Source: Chaetorhynchus papuensis (lineage: Eukaryota > Chordata > Aves > Passeriformes > Rhipiduridae). From it: a DNA stretch of 64,000 bases. Shown here in pieces: positions 37,439-48,025 of this stretch; positions within the stretch are counted from its first letter, which is position 1; each line of letters starts with the position of its first letter. Made by a program: the position numbers and the translations under genes. Under the pieces are notes generated by a model. It did no database searches and was not told the origin of the DNA. It saw only the letters and a program-made list of their open reading frames with translations. The DNA is taken from the NCBI GenBank assembly GCA_013396525.1, contig VWYX01000276.1, forward strand, positions 275,318 to 339,317, written 5' to 3'.

Positions 37439-37900
37439 CAGCAGCAGGCGGTGCGTCTGCTTGTACTCCCGCTTCTGCTCCTTGAGCGCCCGGTCGATGC
37501 TCTTACTGACTTTCCTCGCCTCCTTCTCCGCCTCCCGCTCTTCCAGGCGCAGCTTCTCCCAGGTCCTCTGGAGCGCCGGCGGCTGGTGCAGCGCCTGCTG
37601 CCGCGCCGCCTTCCCCCCGCCGCCAAGGCCGGGGCCGCCGGCCTTGGGCAGCGCCGGCTGCCGCTCGGGGGCCGCCCCATTGCCGCCGCCGCCGTTCTGC
37701 AGCAGCAGCAGCGGCGGCCCGTCCGCCTCCCCGCCGGGCTTACCGCCGGGCCGGAGCGGGACGCCGAGAGGCTGCGGCTGCGGGGCGGCGTGAGGCTCCG
37801 CCGGCGCTTCGGGCTCCGAGACGGCGCCGGCGCTGGAGATGGAGCCGCCGCCGCCGGCGTCGCCGAAGAGCCGCGGGCGCAGGCTGTAGCAGAGCCCCAT
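37435..37900 (-). CDS. GNAL: GNAL long-isoform first coding exon (G protein alpha-olf, XL N-terminus), partial gene
   Basis: This exon encodes 155 residues plus the first base of a split Gly codon. G-alpha-olf is a stimulatory G protein alpha subunit that couples odorant, dopamine D1 and adenosine A2A receptors to adenylyl cyclase at the plasma membrane. Seen here: the start MGLCYSLRP, which matches the long GNAL form and not the MGCLGN start of the short form; a Gly/Pro/Ala-rich linker at about residues 14-110; a charged alpha-N helix at about 113-148 containing EARKVSKSIDRALKEQKR; and THRLLLLG, the beta-1 strand before the P-loop. The P-loop GAGESGKS would begin in exon 2, which is not in the window. 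The start ATG has a strong context (GCCATGG). The exon ends at CTCG|GTACGT, phase 1, as in GNAS/GNAL. From memory the linker looks longer than the human one. Family and isoform are fairly certain; the bird species is not known. Confidence 0.93.
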
Positions 37901-37948
37901 GGCTCGGTGCCCCCACCGGGGACGGGCTGTGGCGCGGCGGCGCTGGCC

Positions 37949-38032
37949 TCAGCGCTTCCCGCCGGCCGGGCAGGCGGCGGCGGCGGGCGGGGAAGGGGCG
38001 CCGCGGAGCCCCTCACGGCCCCGCTGGGCCAT
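37949..38032 (-). other. Upstream ORF of 27 codons in GNAL 5' leader, start inside a YY1-like motif
   Basis: An ATG at 38032 opens a 27-codon frame that ends in TGA at 37949-37951, 48 nt before the GNAL ATG. Its start context (AAGATGG, A at -3 and G at +4) is strong. The motif CAAGATGGC at 38028-38036 on the minus strand resembles the YY1 core, which is often found just downstream of transcription starts. If the transcript begins upstream of 38032, this uORF would be expected to reduce GNAL long-form translation. Its peptide (Ala/Gly/Arg/Pro-rich) looks arbitrary, so any role would be regulatory. Confidence 0.45.
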
Positions 38033-38039
38033 CTTGCAT
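38013..38039 (-). other. Upstream ORF of 8 codons in GNAL 5' leader
   Basis: An ATG at 38039, seven bases before the longer uORF start, opens MQDGPAGP then a stop at 38013-38015. The two uORFs overlap in different frames. The context is moderate (A at -3, C at +4). It matters only if the transcript starts upstream of it. Confidence 0.35.
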
Positions 38040-38310
38040 CTTCCTCCCGGGCTGTGGCGGCGGCTCCTCGGCGCCGATCACCTGACACCGACCGAGCTGC
38101 CACCGCCGGGTCCACGTTACCGTAAATACCCCAGCGCCAGCCCACCGCGCAGCACCGCCGGGGGAAGGGCGGGGGCGCCGCGCCGACACACAGGCGCACA
38201 CAGGAGCGCAGCCCCCCGCCTCCCGCGCCTGCCCGCCCGAGGGGGCCGGGGTCTCCCGGAACTCCCACTCCGCGCCCTGCCTGGGAGACCCTCGCCCCCT
38301 CCGCCACCCG

Positions 38311-38348
38311 CCCTCCTTGCTTCCTCCCTCCCTCCTTGCTTCCTCCCT
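38311..38348. repeat. 19-bp perfect tandem duplication, pyrimidine-rich
   Basis: CCCTCCTTGCTTCCTCCCT occurs twice in tandem at 38311-38329 and 38330-38348. The minus strand is purine-rich. It lies in the upstream part of the CpG island, about 410 bp before the GNAL start codon. Confidence 0.9.
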
Positions 38349-38660
38349 GCCTGGCAGGGCCGCCGTGCCGCCTGTGCGAGCCCCGGGAGCTGCACACACC
38401 CCTACCCCTCTGCAGGGCTATGCCCCTGACAGACAACGTCTCCCCCGGCATCCCAGGGGGAGAGGCCGAGGCGGAGGCCTCTCACTGAGAGGGACCCCGC
38501 ACGGTGACTGCGGCCCCGGAGAGGCCGAGGCAGCCCCCGCCAGCCTGGCATCCTCACAGCTACAACACGGTTCTCAGCCCCTGTGCACACACATGCGGCT
38601 CCTCGCCCACGCGCTGACTAAGGATGCCGTGGGAGGAAGGCTTTGGGTGCGACGGTAGGA

Positions 38661-40545
38661 GAAAATAATAGGCAATGTTGGGGTTTGCTCGTTGTCTCAG
38701 TCTGTGTTGGCAGCAGTAGTACTCCAGCAGCGTGCTGCTGTGGGCTGTGGAGGAAAGGCTGGTGCTAGAAAGCCACTTCCAAGGCGGTAGCAGCCCTCCT
38801 CAAGAGAAGACCTGGAAAAATTCAAGTTACTTGGCATGTGTCTCAAATAGGCTCTCCTTCTGCCTCATGCACCTCCATGTTCTTCATTAGCTCAGCCGTC
38901 CTTTTCAGGGGCACGTGGATGAGACTGGGTCTCTAAATCTTAAAGCAAAGGTCATGTCGTGTGTTCACTATTATGACTGATATGTACCTTAGCATAATTT
39001 AGAGACTCTAACTTGAGTAACCTTCACTGCGTTCATGAACCTCTTTATTAATGCAGCATCACTTTGGATTCTGTAATGACCTGTTGTATTAGGTCATTGG
39101 TTTTGTCTCCTATTTTTTTGCAGTGGCCAATATTATGTTAATAGATGCCATTACTTATATAACGCAGTATGAAGAAATGGAGGGATGCAAAATTCCCATA
39201 CTTCTTTACAATTAATGAATTAGAGCAAATTTGGGACAGTTTTTAGTTCCTGGATATGGGAAGCAGAACTGGTTTTGTGGCAGATTTATTTGTGTCAAAT
39301 GATTTAACAAATGTCCCATTAAATATGTATTTACCAAGCAGTGAGTTGTGTGTTAACACTCACTGGGAAAAAACTCCAACACCCTACACAGGCATAAAAT
39401 AAATAGATTCCTTTTAACTGAAAGTATCAACTGTCTGTGAATGCACCACACAAAGGAAATTTTGCCAGTGAAAACGTTAGGAAGATCCAGCACATTGTAG
39501 ATGTTGTTCTCTTATACCCTTCAAAATGCTCACCAGCTATTTAGACGGATGCTTTAGCTCCGAGGAACCACCCCACAGCTTTTTGCTTCTGTTGTATGTT
39601 TTAATACATGACTCTACAGTGTGCTGGTTGCAATCTTCCTGCAAAACATGTAAGCAGTTACATCACAGCAGAGGATGTTTCGCCACTATTACAGAGCTGC
39701 TCTGCCTTGGCTCAAAATCTTTATGGACCATAAGGATACAATATTTCTTAGGTTGGGAGCGAAAGATTTCAGCTTTTGGCTGGGAATGGACAGGAATTTG
39801 GATAAGAGGAATCTAAATGGGCTGAATAGCTGGGATCCTGGGGTTAGTGGCTGTATACTTTCCAGTGTAATTGGATCACAAAGGAGAATTTGCTACTCAT
39901 CCAACAATACAATAAAACTATGAAAAAAACCAACCAGCAACCAAAACCCAAAGAAACGGTGAAAGTTAGGGATTTAATATTTGGGGTCCAAATGTCAATG
40001 GACATAGTTTTGCGAAGGTGAGCCTTAGAGCTGGATGCATACAATAGCATTTGCAGAGCCATGAACTGCTTTCTAAATGGTAGAAGAAATGCCATAACCT
40101 GGTGAAATCAGTTCAGATTAGGTAAAATTCCTCCTGCTAAAGTGCTCCTGGGCATGTACAGTTTATGCTCAGTGAGTAACAGGGAAGGTGAATGATACAT
40201 TCATGGTTAGAGAAGAGACCCAGCAGAAAAAAATGGCACTGTAAAATCACATGATTTGTAAGTAATTTTGAAATAGCAGCCCATGTATTAACAACTATGT
40301 ATAGGCAGGATTCTTAAAAACTGCTCTGACAAACACTGAAATAGATGCTCTACCTTATAAAGTGTCACGTAAAGTATGTTCACTGAAAGATCCTTCAGTG
40401 ACCTACAAGAGCAAACTGTGTCTTGAGAAAGAAGTGTTCCATAATTCTTTTCTTACAACTTCTAATAAAGAACAATAAGCAGCCTGTCTTCTCTCTTTCC
40501 CCAGAGGACTAGTGGTCATCGCTACTTCCGGATTACCACGGACTG
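38661..40545. other. No gene seen; GNAL upstream flank
   Basis: The sequence returns to AT-rich composition beyond the CpG island. There is no coding frame with family resemblance and no clear divergent-transcript exon. Confidence 0.55.
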
Positions 40546-40599
40546 AGATTTTCAAGAATTTAGCGTGATGCAGATTTTCAAGAATTTAGCGTGATGCAG
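40546..40599. repeat. 26-bp perfect tandem duplication
   Basis: A 26-bp unit starting AGATTTTCAAGAATTTAGCG and ending TGATGC occurs at 40546-40571 and again at 40572-40597 with no mismatch, followed by two more matching bases. The identity implies a recent duplication, possibly polymorphic. It lies upstream of GNAL in otherwise unremarkable sequence. Confidence 0.95.
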
Positions 40600-40747
40600 T
40601 TTTCTGATCTGATTTCTCTTTGAAGAATCTTTCATGGAATAATGGTCGGCATTTTCTAAGGTTAGTCATCCAAACCAGGACTTAATGACTGGCTCAGTTT
40701 TTCAGTAGCACTAATTAGCCATGAGTCTCATTGTATTTACTGAAATT

Positions 40748-41270
40748 AGAATCATAGGACCATAGAACAGCCCAGGACTGCTCTCTGGGGAAGGCATCCT
40801 CAGAAGTTCATCTGGTTCCACCTTTCATGGGAAAGGCAGCCTAGATGAGATCATCTAGTACCTTGTCTAGCTGCATCTTGAAAACCTCCAACGACAGGGA
40901 TTCTGCCATGCCCCGGCAAGGTTGTTCTAGTGAATGGTTGCTCTCACTGTAAAAAATGATTTCTTACATTGAAATGCAACATTTCCTCGTGCAACTTGCA
41001 CTCGTGACCTCTTATCTTCTCCACATAGCTTCTTGTGGCATTGCTCTTTTGTCTTTGTGACCACCCTTTAAGAACAAGGACACTGTGATGAGGTTCTTCT
41101 TGAGCGTTCGCTTTTCCAAGGAGAAAAGAAGGTCACTCCTGAGCCTTCTCCAGGGAGAAGAGATCTAAATCTTTCAATCTCCTCACAGGGCAGGTTCTCC
41201 AGCCCCTGGATCATCTCTGTGGCCCTTCTTTGGACCTTCTCCAGTCCATCCCCATCTTTTTTGAATTTGT
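40748..41270 (-). mobile_element. CR1 LINE 3' fragment
   Basis: The reverse complement of a CR1 tail begins near 40749 (AATCATAGGACCATAGAAC). It continues through the segment matching GATCATCTAG...AACCTCCA, then CTTGCACTCGTGACCTCTTATC (about 40997), the GATGAGGTTCTTCTTGAGC segment (about 41088) and TGGCCCTTCTTTGGACCTTCTCCAG (about 41220). The order and direction fit a 5'-truncated CR1 inserted in the minus orientation. There is no intact frame. Confidence 0.9.
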
Positions 41271-42598
41271 GTTCTTAAATCAGAACTTGTAGTAAACCAC
41301 TTTAAACTGTTTTTTGTTTTTTGCTTTCTAGGTATAGTTCTACCTAAGAAATAACTAATTAGAGGTGCTATCCAGTCATATGCAGGAGCTGGGTATGTCC
41401 ATGAGATGGCTTTATTTACTCCAAGGAATAATACAAGTTTAGTAAGTAAATCTATACATATTATTCCTAAGAAGATGTGTCTTTACTGTTTCTTAAAAAT
41501 AAGTGCAAGTTATGCATTTCTTGTACACTCATATGAAAATAATTTGTCATCTTTTCCCAGTTATATAATATTTTTGATTTTACAATATTTATCTATACTA
41601 TATAACTTTTTGGGATTTATACAATGTTCCAAGTTTTAACCAAGAAATGATTATTTGTGATCAAACTAAAACAAATATAGTAAATGCAGTTGCCTTGAAA
41701 ATATAACTGTGTGGTAATTGAAGAGACTCCAGCTAAATGAATCTGTAAGAATTTTGATAAGGTAAGGATCTTAAAGGCAAGGAGAAGCTGTTGTGGGGCT
41801 GGACATTTGTTTATGTTCTTTTTGCTCTGATTAGTCACTGTATCAGTGAATGAGTTTATCCGTATTCTGACTACAGTTTTGCCATATTGTTTTTCTATAT
41901 CTTAGTCCAAATACTGCTATGAATTCAGAAACTATAAATTCAGAACCTGCAGTGTGATATAATTTCTAAACAGTTTTGACATATTTTTCTTGAGATTTTT
42001 CATAGCCTCAGTGATGATTAGTGAAAAATGCCACATGATTTTTGGGTTTATTAAAAAGGAAAGCTATCTGCTACAAGGGAAAAAAAAAGTAGAAAATCGC
42101 GTGCCATGACAACCACTAGATATTTGCAAAACTCCTGTTGAGGTTAATTCTCCTCATAGATGAAAGGTCTAGGATTTACCCAGCTGCCATCAGATTATAA
42201 ACATCTGTTATCTTCTTTGATAGGCACTTGTGAAAAATCTATCTGCTTTTTGTGGAACAAATACTATTATCCTTGTTTTTAAAGTTTACAGTGAACACTG
42301 GTGTGCCTGTGCTGCCCTACTGTATCATTGCTGGTTTACAGGAAGAGGAAAATACTCCTCTTTAATAAATGCTTTGCTGTCTAAAGGCTGAAACCTGTGC
42401 TGCTGATAGAAAACTTGCTAGTAAGCACAGCTACAATAACAAATCTCTATGTGAAATGTCTAGAGATTAGATGAGTCTCCTGATTTCCTACCAGCCTCAG
42501 TTTGTCCAAAGACAGAAGACCACCAAAAAACCAGAAAACAGTATATTTTCCCTTGGTCTTCTTCACAGGACATTGCAGGATTCATAACTCATCCATCC

Positions 42599-42636
42599 TA
42601 CACACAGAGACACACAGAGACACACGGAGACACAAA
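42599..42636. repeat. 10-bp minisatellite-like array
   Basis: About 3.5 copies of a unit close to CACACAGAGA, one copy carrying CACACGGAGA. Confidence 0.85.
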
Positions 42637-45600
42637 CTCTCTCCCCATCCTCCCCACTCTGTTTTCATAGAACTTTAACCTTCACCACCAATTTTACATG
42701 ACACTTTTACTGGTTGCTTGAAGATTTTTAAAGGGGAAAAAAAACAAGCCTTATAGTGGGAATACAGCTACAATTGTAATAGTTGTAGAGCAACAGTGAT
42801 TCAAACCTAATTTTATCAAATCATCTCTCACTCATCACCATGGTATTTTTTGCGCCTTGTCATATCTGAGCATGATAGCAGTAAAACCATCTACCACTTC
42901 TTTTTGGAGTGCTCCTTCCATGTAAATACTGTAAACAATTTAGAAGCTCTTAAAGCATCCTCCTCAAAGTACCCTGCTGAAAAAACTGGTATTAGTTTAT
43001 TAAAAGTCAGGCCATTAGTGACACCAGTAGTAAAGTCGCCCCATACCTCCCATTATTAGACATTATTTTTCCTTGCTTAAAACTGTACAAAAATGGGATT
43101 TCAGCTAAATTTCAGCACCTGCTAAAATCTGTCTTGACATAAATATTTTTGTTTGGTTTACCTTCTGAAATACCTCAGCCATTTTCACAAAGAGTTTAAT
43201 GAGAAACATAATGTTGCAATGTAAAAACATCTTACTGGCTTTCAGAAGGACCGAGAGATTATCATTCTTGTATCAGTCATGGTAGATCTTTTTGCTTTAA
43301 GAGAAGTGATTACCAGGATACAGAAGACATTTTAAGCAATGTGGAAGTAGACAAGCTTAAGGGAATTTACTGCAAGAACCAAAATAAGATAAAGTAGGTC
43401 AGCTTGCTTGAAAACTAGGTTCTGAGCAAATGAAGTAAGGAAACAGTTAGAAAGAGATTTAAAATGCAAATTGTAGGATAAGGTGATTTTCTGTGGTACT
43501 GCATAAAGCAGGGAAGGAAAGAGTGGTAGGAAAACAAATAAAATTGTAGGTTTTGTATGCCTAGCAGTGTTACCAGGTAACATAATGCACTGTTGTGGAG
43601 GCATAACTACTGCTGTCTCTGTTGCAATTAGTTTGTTGCTACTTCTAAAGGAATTTGAATAATAAACTTACGAGTCTCTTAATGATCTCTTTTAAATATC
43701 TTTGCAAAGATTTCATTAAAAACTGCTGACCTATGGCATCAAATCAGGGGTTTGTAATATTTTTTGTGCTCTGAGCAGGGGTTTTTGCTCTGAGAAAATC
43801 TGACCGAACCTGACTAAATTGTGACACTTTTAAAAAGTGGCTTGCACCATCTGAAATACAGAGCAAAAAGCCATCACAGCTTGCTTTTACAGTGAGGAGC
43901 AGTCCTACTTGCTACAGACCTGATCTAGGCAGAGGGAAAGGACATGGCTTTGGGAACACTTCTATTAAAAGATTCTGATCCTATTTTGCGTGTGAATAAT
44001 GTATGTATCAATCGCATACTGAATTTCTTTCAAGTCAGGGAAGCATGCTTTATCTGTGCAACCTCAATTCATTTCCATATAAATATTCATCATGATGCAG
44101 TCTTCAACTTCACACAAACAACTTCTCCAGACTAAGCTGTTTGTTCTGGGGACTCTCTGCTCTTGATGTGAACAGCCAGCAGATCTGTAAAAAAAAAGAC
44201 TTAGCAAGCAACAGGGACTTCTAGAACCTTCTGAATAACTGGAAAAATGGTTTTATTTTAGAAGATCCTTTCAGATCACTGCTTTAAAGCAAAAACTAAA
44301 TTAAGGCAAGAGAACAGAAAACAGATGAGCTGAAGCATACACATAGATCGTCATACAAACTGTAACTTTCATTTTAATAGTAAGCAAATTATTCTTTCCA
44401 ACTGAGAATCAATGTAAAAAAATATACTGAATAACAGAATAATGAGAAAGTGCTGTTTGGAAGGGAACTCTGGGTATCGTAGTTCAAATGTGAATTTTGG
44501 AAGCTAATACAAAGAGAGGATAATGGTATAAGCAGGAATATATTGTAAAATTTGGCTCATAAAATAATGCTTTTCTGCAGTGCATTTTTTTGGTGAAGAT
44601 TGACAGAATTGTTAAAATCAGAATACTCAATCAAAAAAATTAAATTGGGCTTCATCAGGATTGACAATTCCTTCCAAGACTAGCCACTTAACAGGACTGA
44701 AATAGCTTACACTCGTGAAAGCAATGAAAATGGGAAATAATTAATCAATGCTTATTGTAGAAATCAAAGAGAAAAAGCAGGAAGGAATATTAAATGAAGA
44801 GCAGACTTTATAAAAATATGTTGACATGATGTTTGTCTTAGGTTAAAAATATTGAAGTAGTTTAACAGCAGATGAGATAAATGTTCTTGGATTTTTATGG
44901 TTAGTGAAGTTAATTATTTCTTTTTACTAAGAAATCCATCCAATGGTGGAAACCCCAGAGCAGTTTTTATAATTGTAATAGTAATATCTTTGTCCTGTGT
45001 TTTCTAGATCCCCTGTACTAATTTAATTTAATTAACACGGAAGAAAATTTCCCATTCCTTTCTTCCCTTGTCTTACCCTTACTCATTTTTTGATTCATTA
45101 TCAAGGAAATAAATTGAGAACCTGAATTCTCAGCAGCCTTCCCACACTTCTCAGGACTGACACAGCAGAGAAGTTTGAATACCTCAAGATTTCTCTTTGC
45201 TAGAGAGAGACTGTCCCTTTCAATCAGCTTTATGCCAAACCCAAAATCTAGAGTGACACAAGCTTTCCTCACAAAATGTAAACAGAGAGGATCATCTGCT
45301 TTCTTCATCATCTACTTTTCTCTCCTTCTAGCCTTCATTCTCTTCTTTGAATAGAAATACTAGGCAGCTTTCAAGAACACAAAAGTGTTTAAAGTCAAAA
45401 TACTATTAAAAATAGCAATGCGGCCTTGTTAATCCCCTGCACGTGTTCCTCAGGACAACAGGGATTCCCATGCACTGCTTAGCTCCAGGTGACATCGGCA
45501 CTGAATTCCTACAATTTCTCATGAAGGAGAGGTTTTCAGCTTTACGGAAGAGCTCCCACAAATGAAATCCCGCAAGTGCCAGTAGCTGGTAGCTGCTTTA

Positions 45601-46705
45601 CAGCGAGCTAGAACGAAGCCTTTCACCTTTCAAGTTCTTATTTTAAAGAGGTTTTACCCAGGTGGTACAAAGGAAAGGTTTGGTAGTTTTTTATTAAAGG
45701 TTTTTATTATATCTTCATGGTTAATTTTAAATACTTCAACAACACAAAGGTGCTACTGTGTCCCTGAATGCCACAGTTTATCTTGAATAGATGCCTGCTT
45801 ATGGTGGAAGTTCATTAACACAAACTTTTGTTGCTATTAGGTAATACTTATTTTTTATGTGCTAGTAGCAGAGATGCTGTGTAGATGTGAAAATATGCAC
45901 AGAACATTATTCTTAAGAATATACAAAGGGACTTACATCTTTATATTTGGAAAAGAGGAAAAAAAAAGACAAAAAATGCAATTACACATAAGCAGCTTCA
46001 GAGGGGCATTTAAATCCCAAAGGATGATAAATATTATCAATATATAATTAAAAAAACCTACATATTTCTACCCTTAATAAAGGCTTTCATACCTGAATTT
46101 CACTCTGCTTTACCTGACAGTGTCACTAATTGCTATCTGATATCATTTAAGCTATATTAAAAAACAGTGCAGTGACAAAAAAAGCCTCTCAATTGTATAA
46201 CATTGGACTTCTGCTTTCTGTGTATTAGTTTTCCTCTAGTGGCCATTATAAGCAACTTCAGGTCCAACCTGAGATAGATTTAATTAACCATTGTTTAGGT
46301 TGGGTCTTGCAGTAGTAACCTGCAAAAACTTATTCCATTATTAAGGCATAAATGGCCTTAATGATGGCCTTAGTGTTATCTAAATGCAAATGTAGAATTC
46401 AGTCATTCTTCTCTAAAAGGGACATGTTCTTGTTCTTAGTGTGGAGTGCACAGCTTTCAGCACTGTGCTCGAGTCCAGGATCATGCAGGTCATGAGGCTG
46501 TCAGCACCCTGAAACCAAGGGTGTGCAGGGAGGAAAAGGTGGGTGAGAAATGTGGTACTTGCATGGGCAGGACTCACCATGTTATTTTTTGAATTGTGGC
46601 TCTCACAGCCATATTGTGCTATCACAGGCATTTTCTTTTCTGTAGTAGTGATGGGTGGTCAAGCCAGCATTGGGAAGTGTCTTAGAAATTTTTAACTGTG
46701 AACAC

Positions 46706-46775
46706 TAAAAAAAAAAACCAAAGAAAACAAACCTCCCCCCCCCCCAAAAAAAACCCAAAAAAACCCCAAACCCAA
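46706..46775. repeat. A/C low-complexity tract with C(12-13) run
   Basis: A runs, a C run of about twelve near 46735-46745 and AAACCC-like units. Slippage-prone; no transposon signature seen. Confidence 0.9.
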
Positions 46776-47556
46776 GAGAGTTTCCTGAGATGTTAGTGAA
46801 GGTATTGAATATATCAGTTTCAGGTGGAATATATTCCCTTTGTTTAACTCATTTGTTTTCTTTATTATTAATTAATATGGGTTGAAAAAATTAGGTTACA
46901 ATTATTACTTTTTGTTTCTTGGTCGTAAGGTAAAATCTGGCTGTTAAAAACACAATTAGGGAGCAAAGGGTCTACCATCTGCTGATCTGCTGCCTGGATT
47001 ACGTAGGCAGAGATGGGTCCTAGGGCTTTTCTGCCACTCCTGCCTCTAGGATATGTTTCTGAAGCTGCCCAGCTACCTAAATGCATAGCATGCTTTGGCC
47101 ACGCTTGTTTGACATCTTCTTGTGGCTGTGCTTGGGCATGAGGGTGAGACCTGAAGTTCAAACAAGTTTGTAACTCTGCACAGAGCCCTCAGTGTCTGTG
47201 CAGGAGTCAGAGGAGACCCTGACACAGGGTCTCATATCTGTGATTGTGGCAGGTGCACACCTGCCCCCCAGATTTGCCCCCGGCCAATATGTGGTGGCTG
47301 CCAGCCTTTCGTGCAGGTATTTCCGCCCTTACAGCACCAGTCCAGGGCTGTGGCACACACACCAAGACCTCCACTTCCTTGCCCTGTCCCCACCCAGTGG
47401 CAGGAATGAACAAGGCAGGACCTCTTGGTGAACAGGATCATGAGAAGCCTCTGTCCAGAGAAATTTCTGGAACATTACTAGGTATGACCATGAGCCTTAA
47501 CACAACCAGGTTATGGAATTACAGAATTATTAAGGTTAGAAGAGATTTCTAAGGTC

Positions 47557-47560
47557 CTCG
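47557..47560. repeat. Target-site duplication, left copy (CTCG; right copy CTCA at 48026-48029)
   Basis: CTCG directly precedes the LTR TG terminus and CTCA directly follows the CA terminus. One difference, G versus A in a CpG context, is explained by cytosine deamination on the other strand. Confidence 0.6.
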
Positions 47561-48025
47561 TGATGCCTTGATGATTTTTTGCCTTTTCTTTTAAACTTCT
47601 TTTATACCTTTTTACAACTTCTGTATTCTTAGTGTTTTTTAGCCTATATTCTTAGACTTGTTTGTTAAGCTAGGAGACTAAACATTGTAGAAGCTTCATA
47701 GTTAGGGATCAGTGTGCCCAGACCCCAAGGTCCTCTCCAGAACACATTTTGTAAACTAAGATAGAACCATCCAGGGGAAGGTTTCTTGGGGAGGGGGGGC
47801 TCATTCGAGCCTCTCATTGGGGAATCTTTGATAGATATGCTAATTAGTAAGACCTATAATGTTAGACCAGATCTTTTGTGGGGTGTACATTGTGGTGTGA
47901 GTTGAGGTGCATTTGACCTGGACACAGTGCACCTAAAGGTCCTTAAAATAAATACAAAAGTAAAATCCCTTTTTTCCCTTCTAACCATGTTTGACTCTTG
48001 ATTTTAAGACCAGGAAAAGGCATCA
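47561..48025 (+). mobile_element. Solo LTR of an avian endogenous retrovirus, nested in CR1
   Basis: The element is 465 bp, begins TGATGCCTT and ends AAGGCATCA (9-bp inverted termini with the standard TG...CA). A polyadenylation signal AATAAA at 47947-47952, near the 3' end, sets the plus orientation and the U3-R-U5 order. It interrupts a CR1 that is continuous once the element is removed. The flanks read CTCG before and CTCA after, consistent with a 4-bp target duplication with one CpG-type change. A 4-bp duplication is typical of gammaretrovirus-like (class I) elements. No internal viral genes are present, so this is a solo LTR left by recombination between two LTRs. Family name not determined. 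Confidence 0.85.

Larger units (their letters stand above)
36965..38660 (-). promoter_or_regulatory. GNAL: CpG island and presumed GNAL promoter/5'UTR/exon 1
   Basis: Base composition changes sharply from AT-rich flanks to very GC- and CpG-rich sequence at about 36965 and back again near 38660. The island covers exon 1, the start of intron 1 and about 750 bp upstream of the start codon. Many GC-box-like GGGCGG/GGCGGGG runs are visible (for example near 37980-38000), and I saw no convincing TATA box. This fits a TATA-less CpG-island promoter with dispersed start sites. The transcription start cannot be fixed from sequence; it should lie upstream of 37900, plausibly 38030-38300. Long open frames on both strands across the island come from the scarcity of stop codons in GC-rich DNA. 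Confidence 0.85.
41271..47514. other. No gene seen; intergenic
   Basis: AT-rich sequence with the minisatellite at 42599 and the A/C tract at 46706. A GC-richer patch at about 47170-47440 is open in several frames on both strands but has no recognisable product. Confidence 0.55.

Noticed and set aside
37435..37900. Identification as the XL exon of GNAS
   Set aside because: GNAS XL N-termini are much longer and do not start MGLCYSLRP; that start is characteristic of long-form GNAL.
36935..38125. 396-codon open frame on the plus strand, antisense to GNAL exon 1
   Set aside because: Composition is the mirror of the GC-rich exon with no family resemblance. Such antisense frames are expected over CpG-island exons.
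36895..38451. 518-codon open frame on the minus strand across the CpG island
   Set aside because: It overlaps GNAL exon 1 in another frame, is Arg/Pro/Gly/Ala-rich, runs through the GT repeat and has no domain. It is a by-product of stop-poor GC-rich DNA.
42599..42636. Possible CRISPR-like or regularly spaced array
   Set aside because: The units are contiguous 10-bp repeats without spacers in a vertebrate genome; simple minisatellite.
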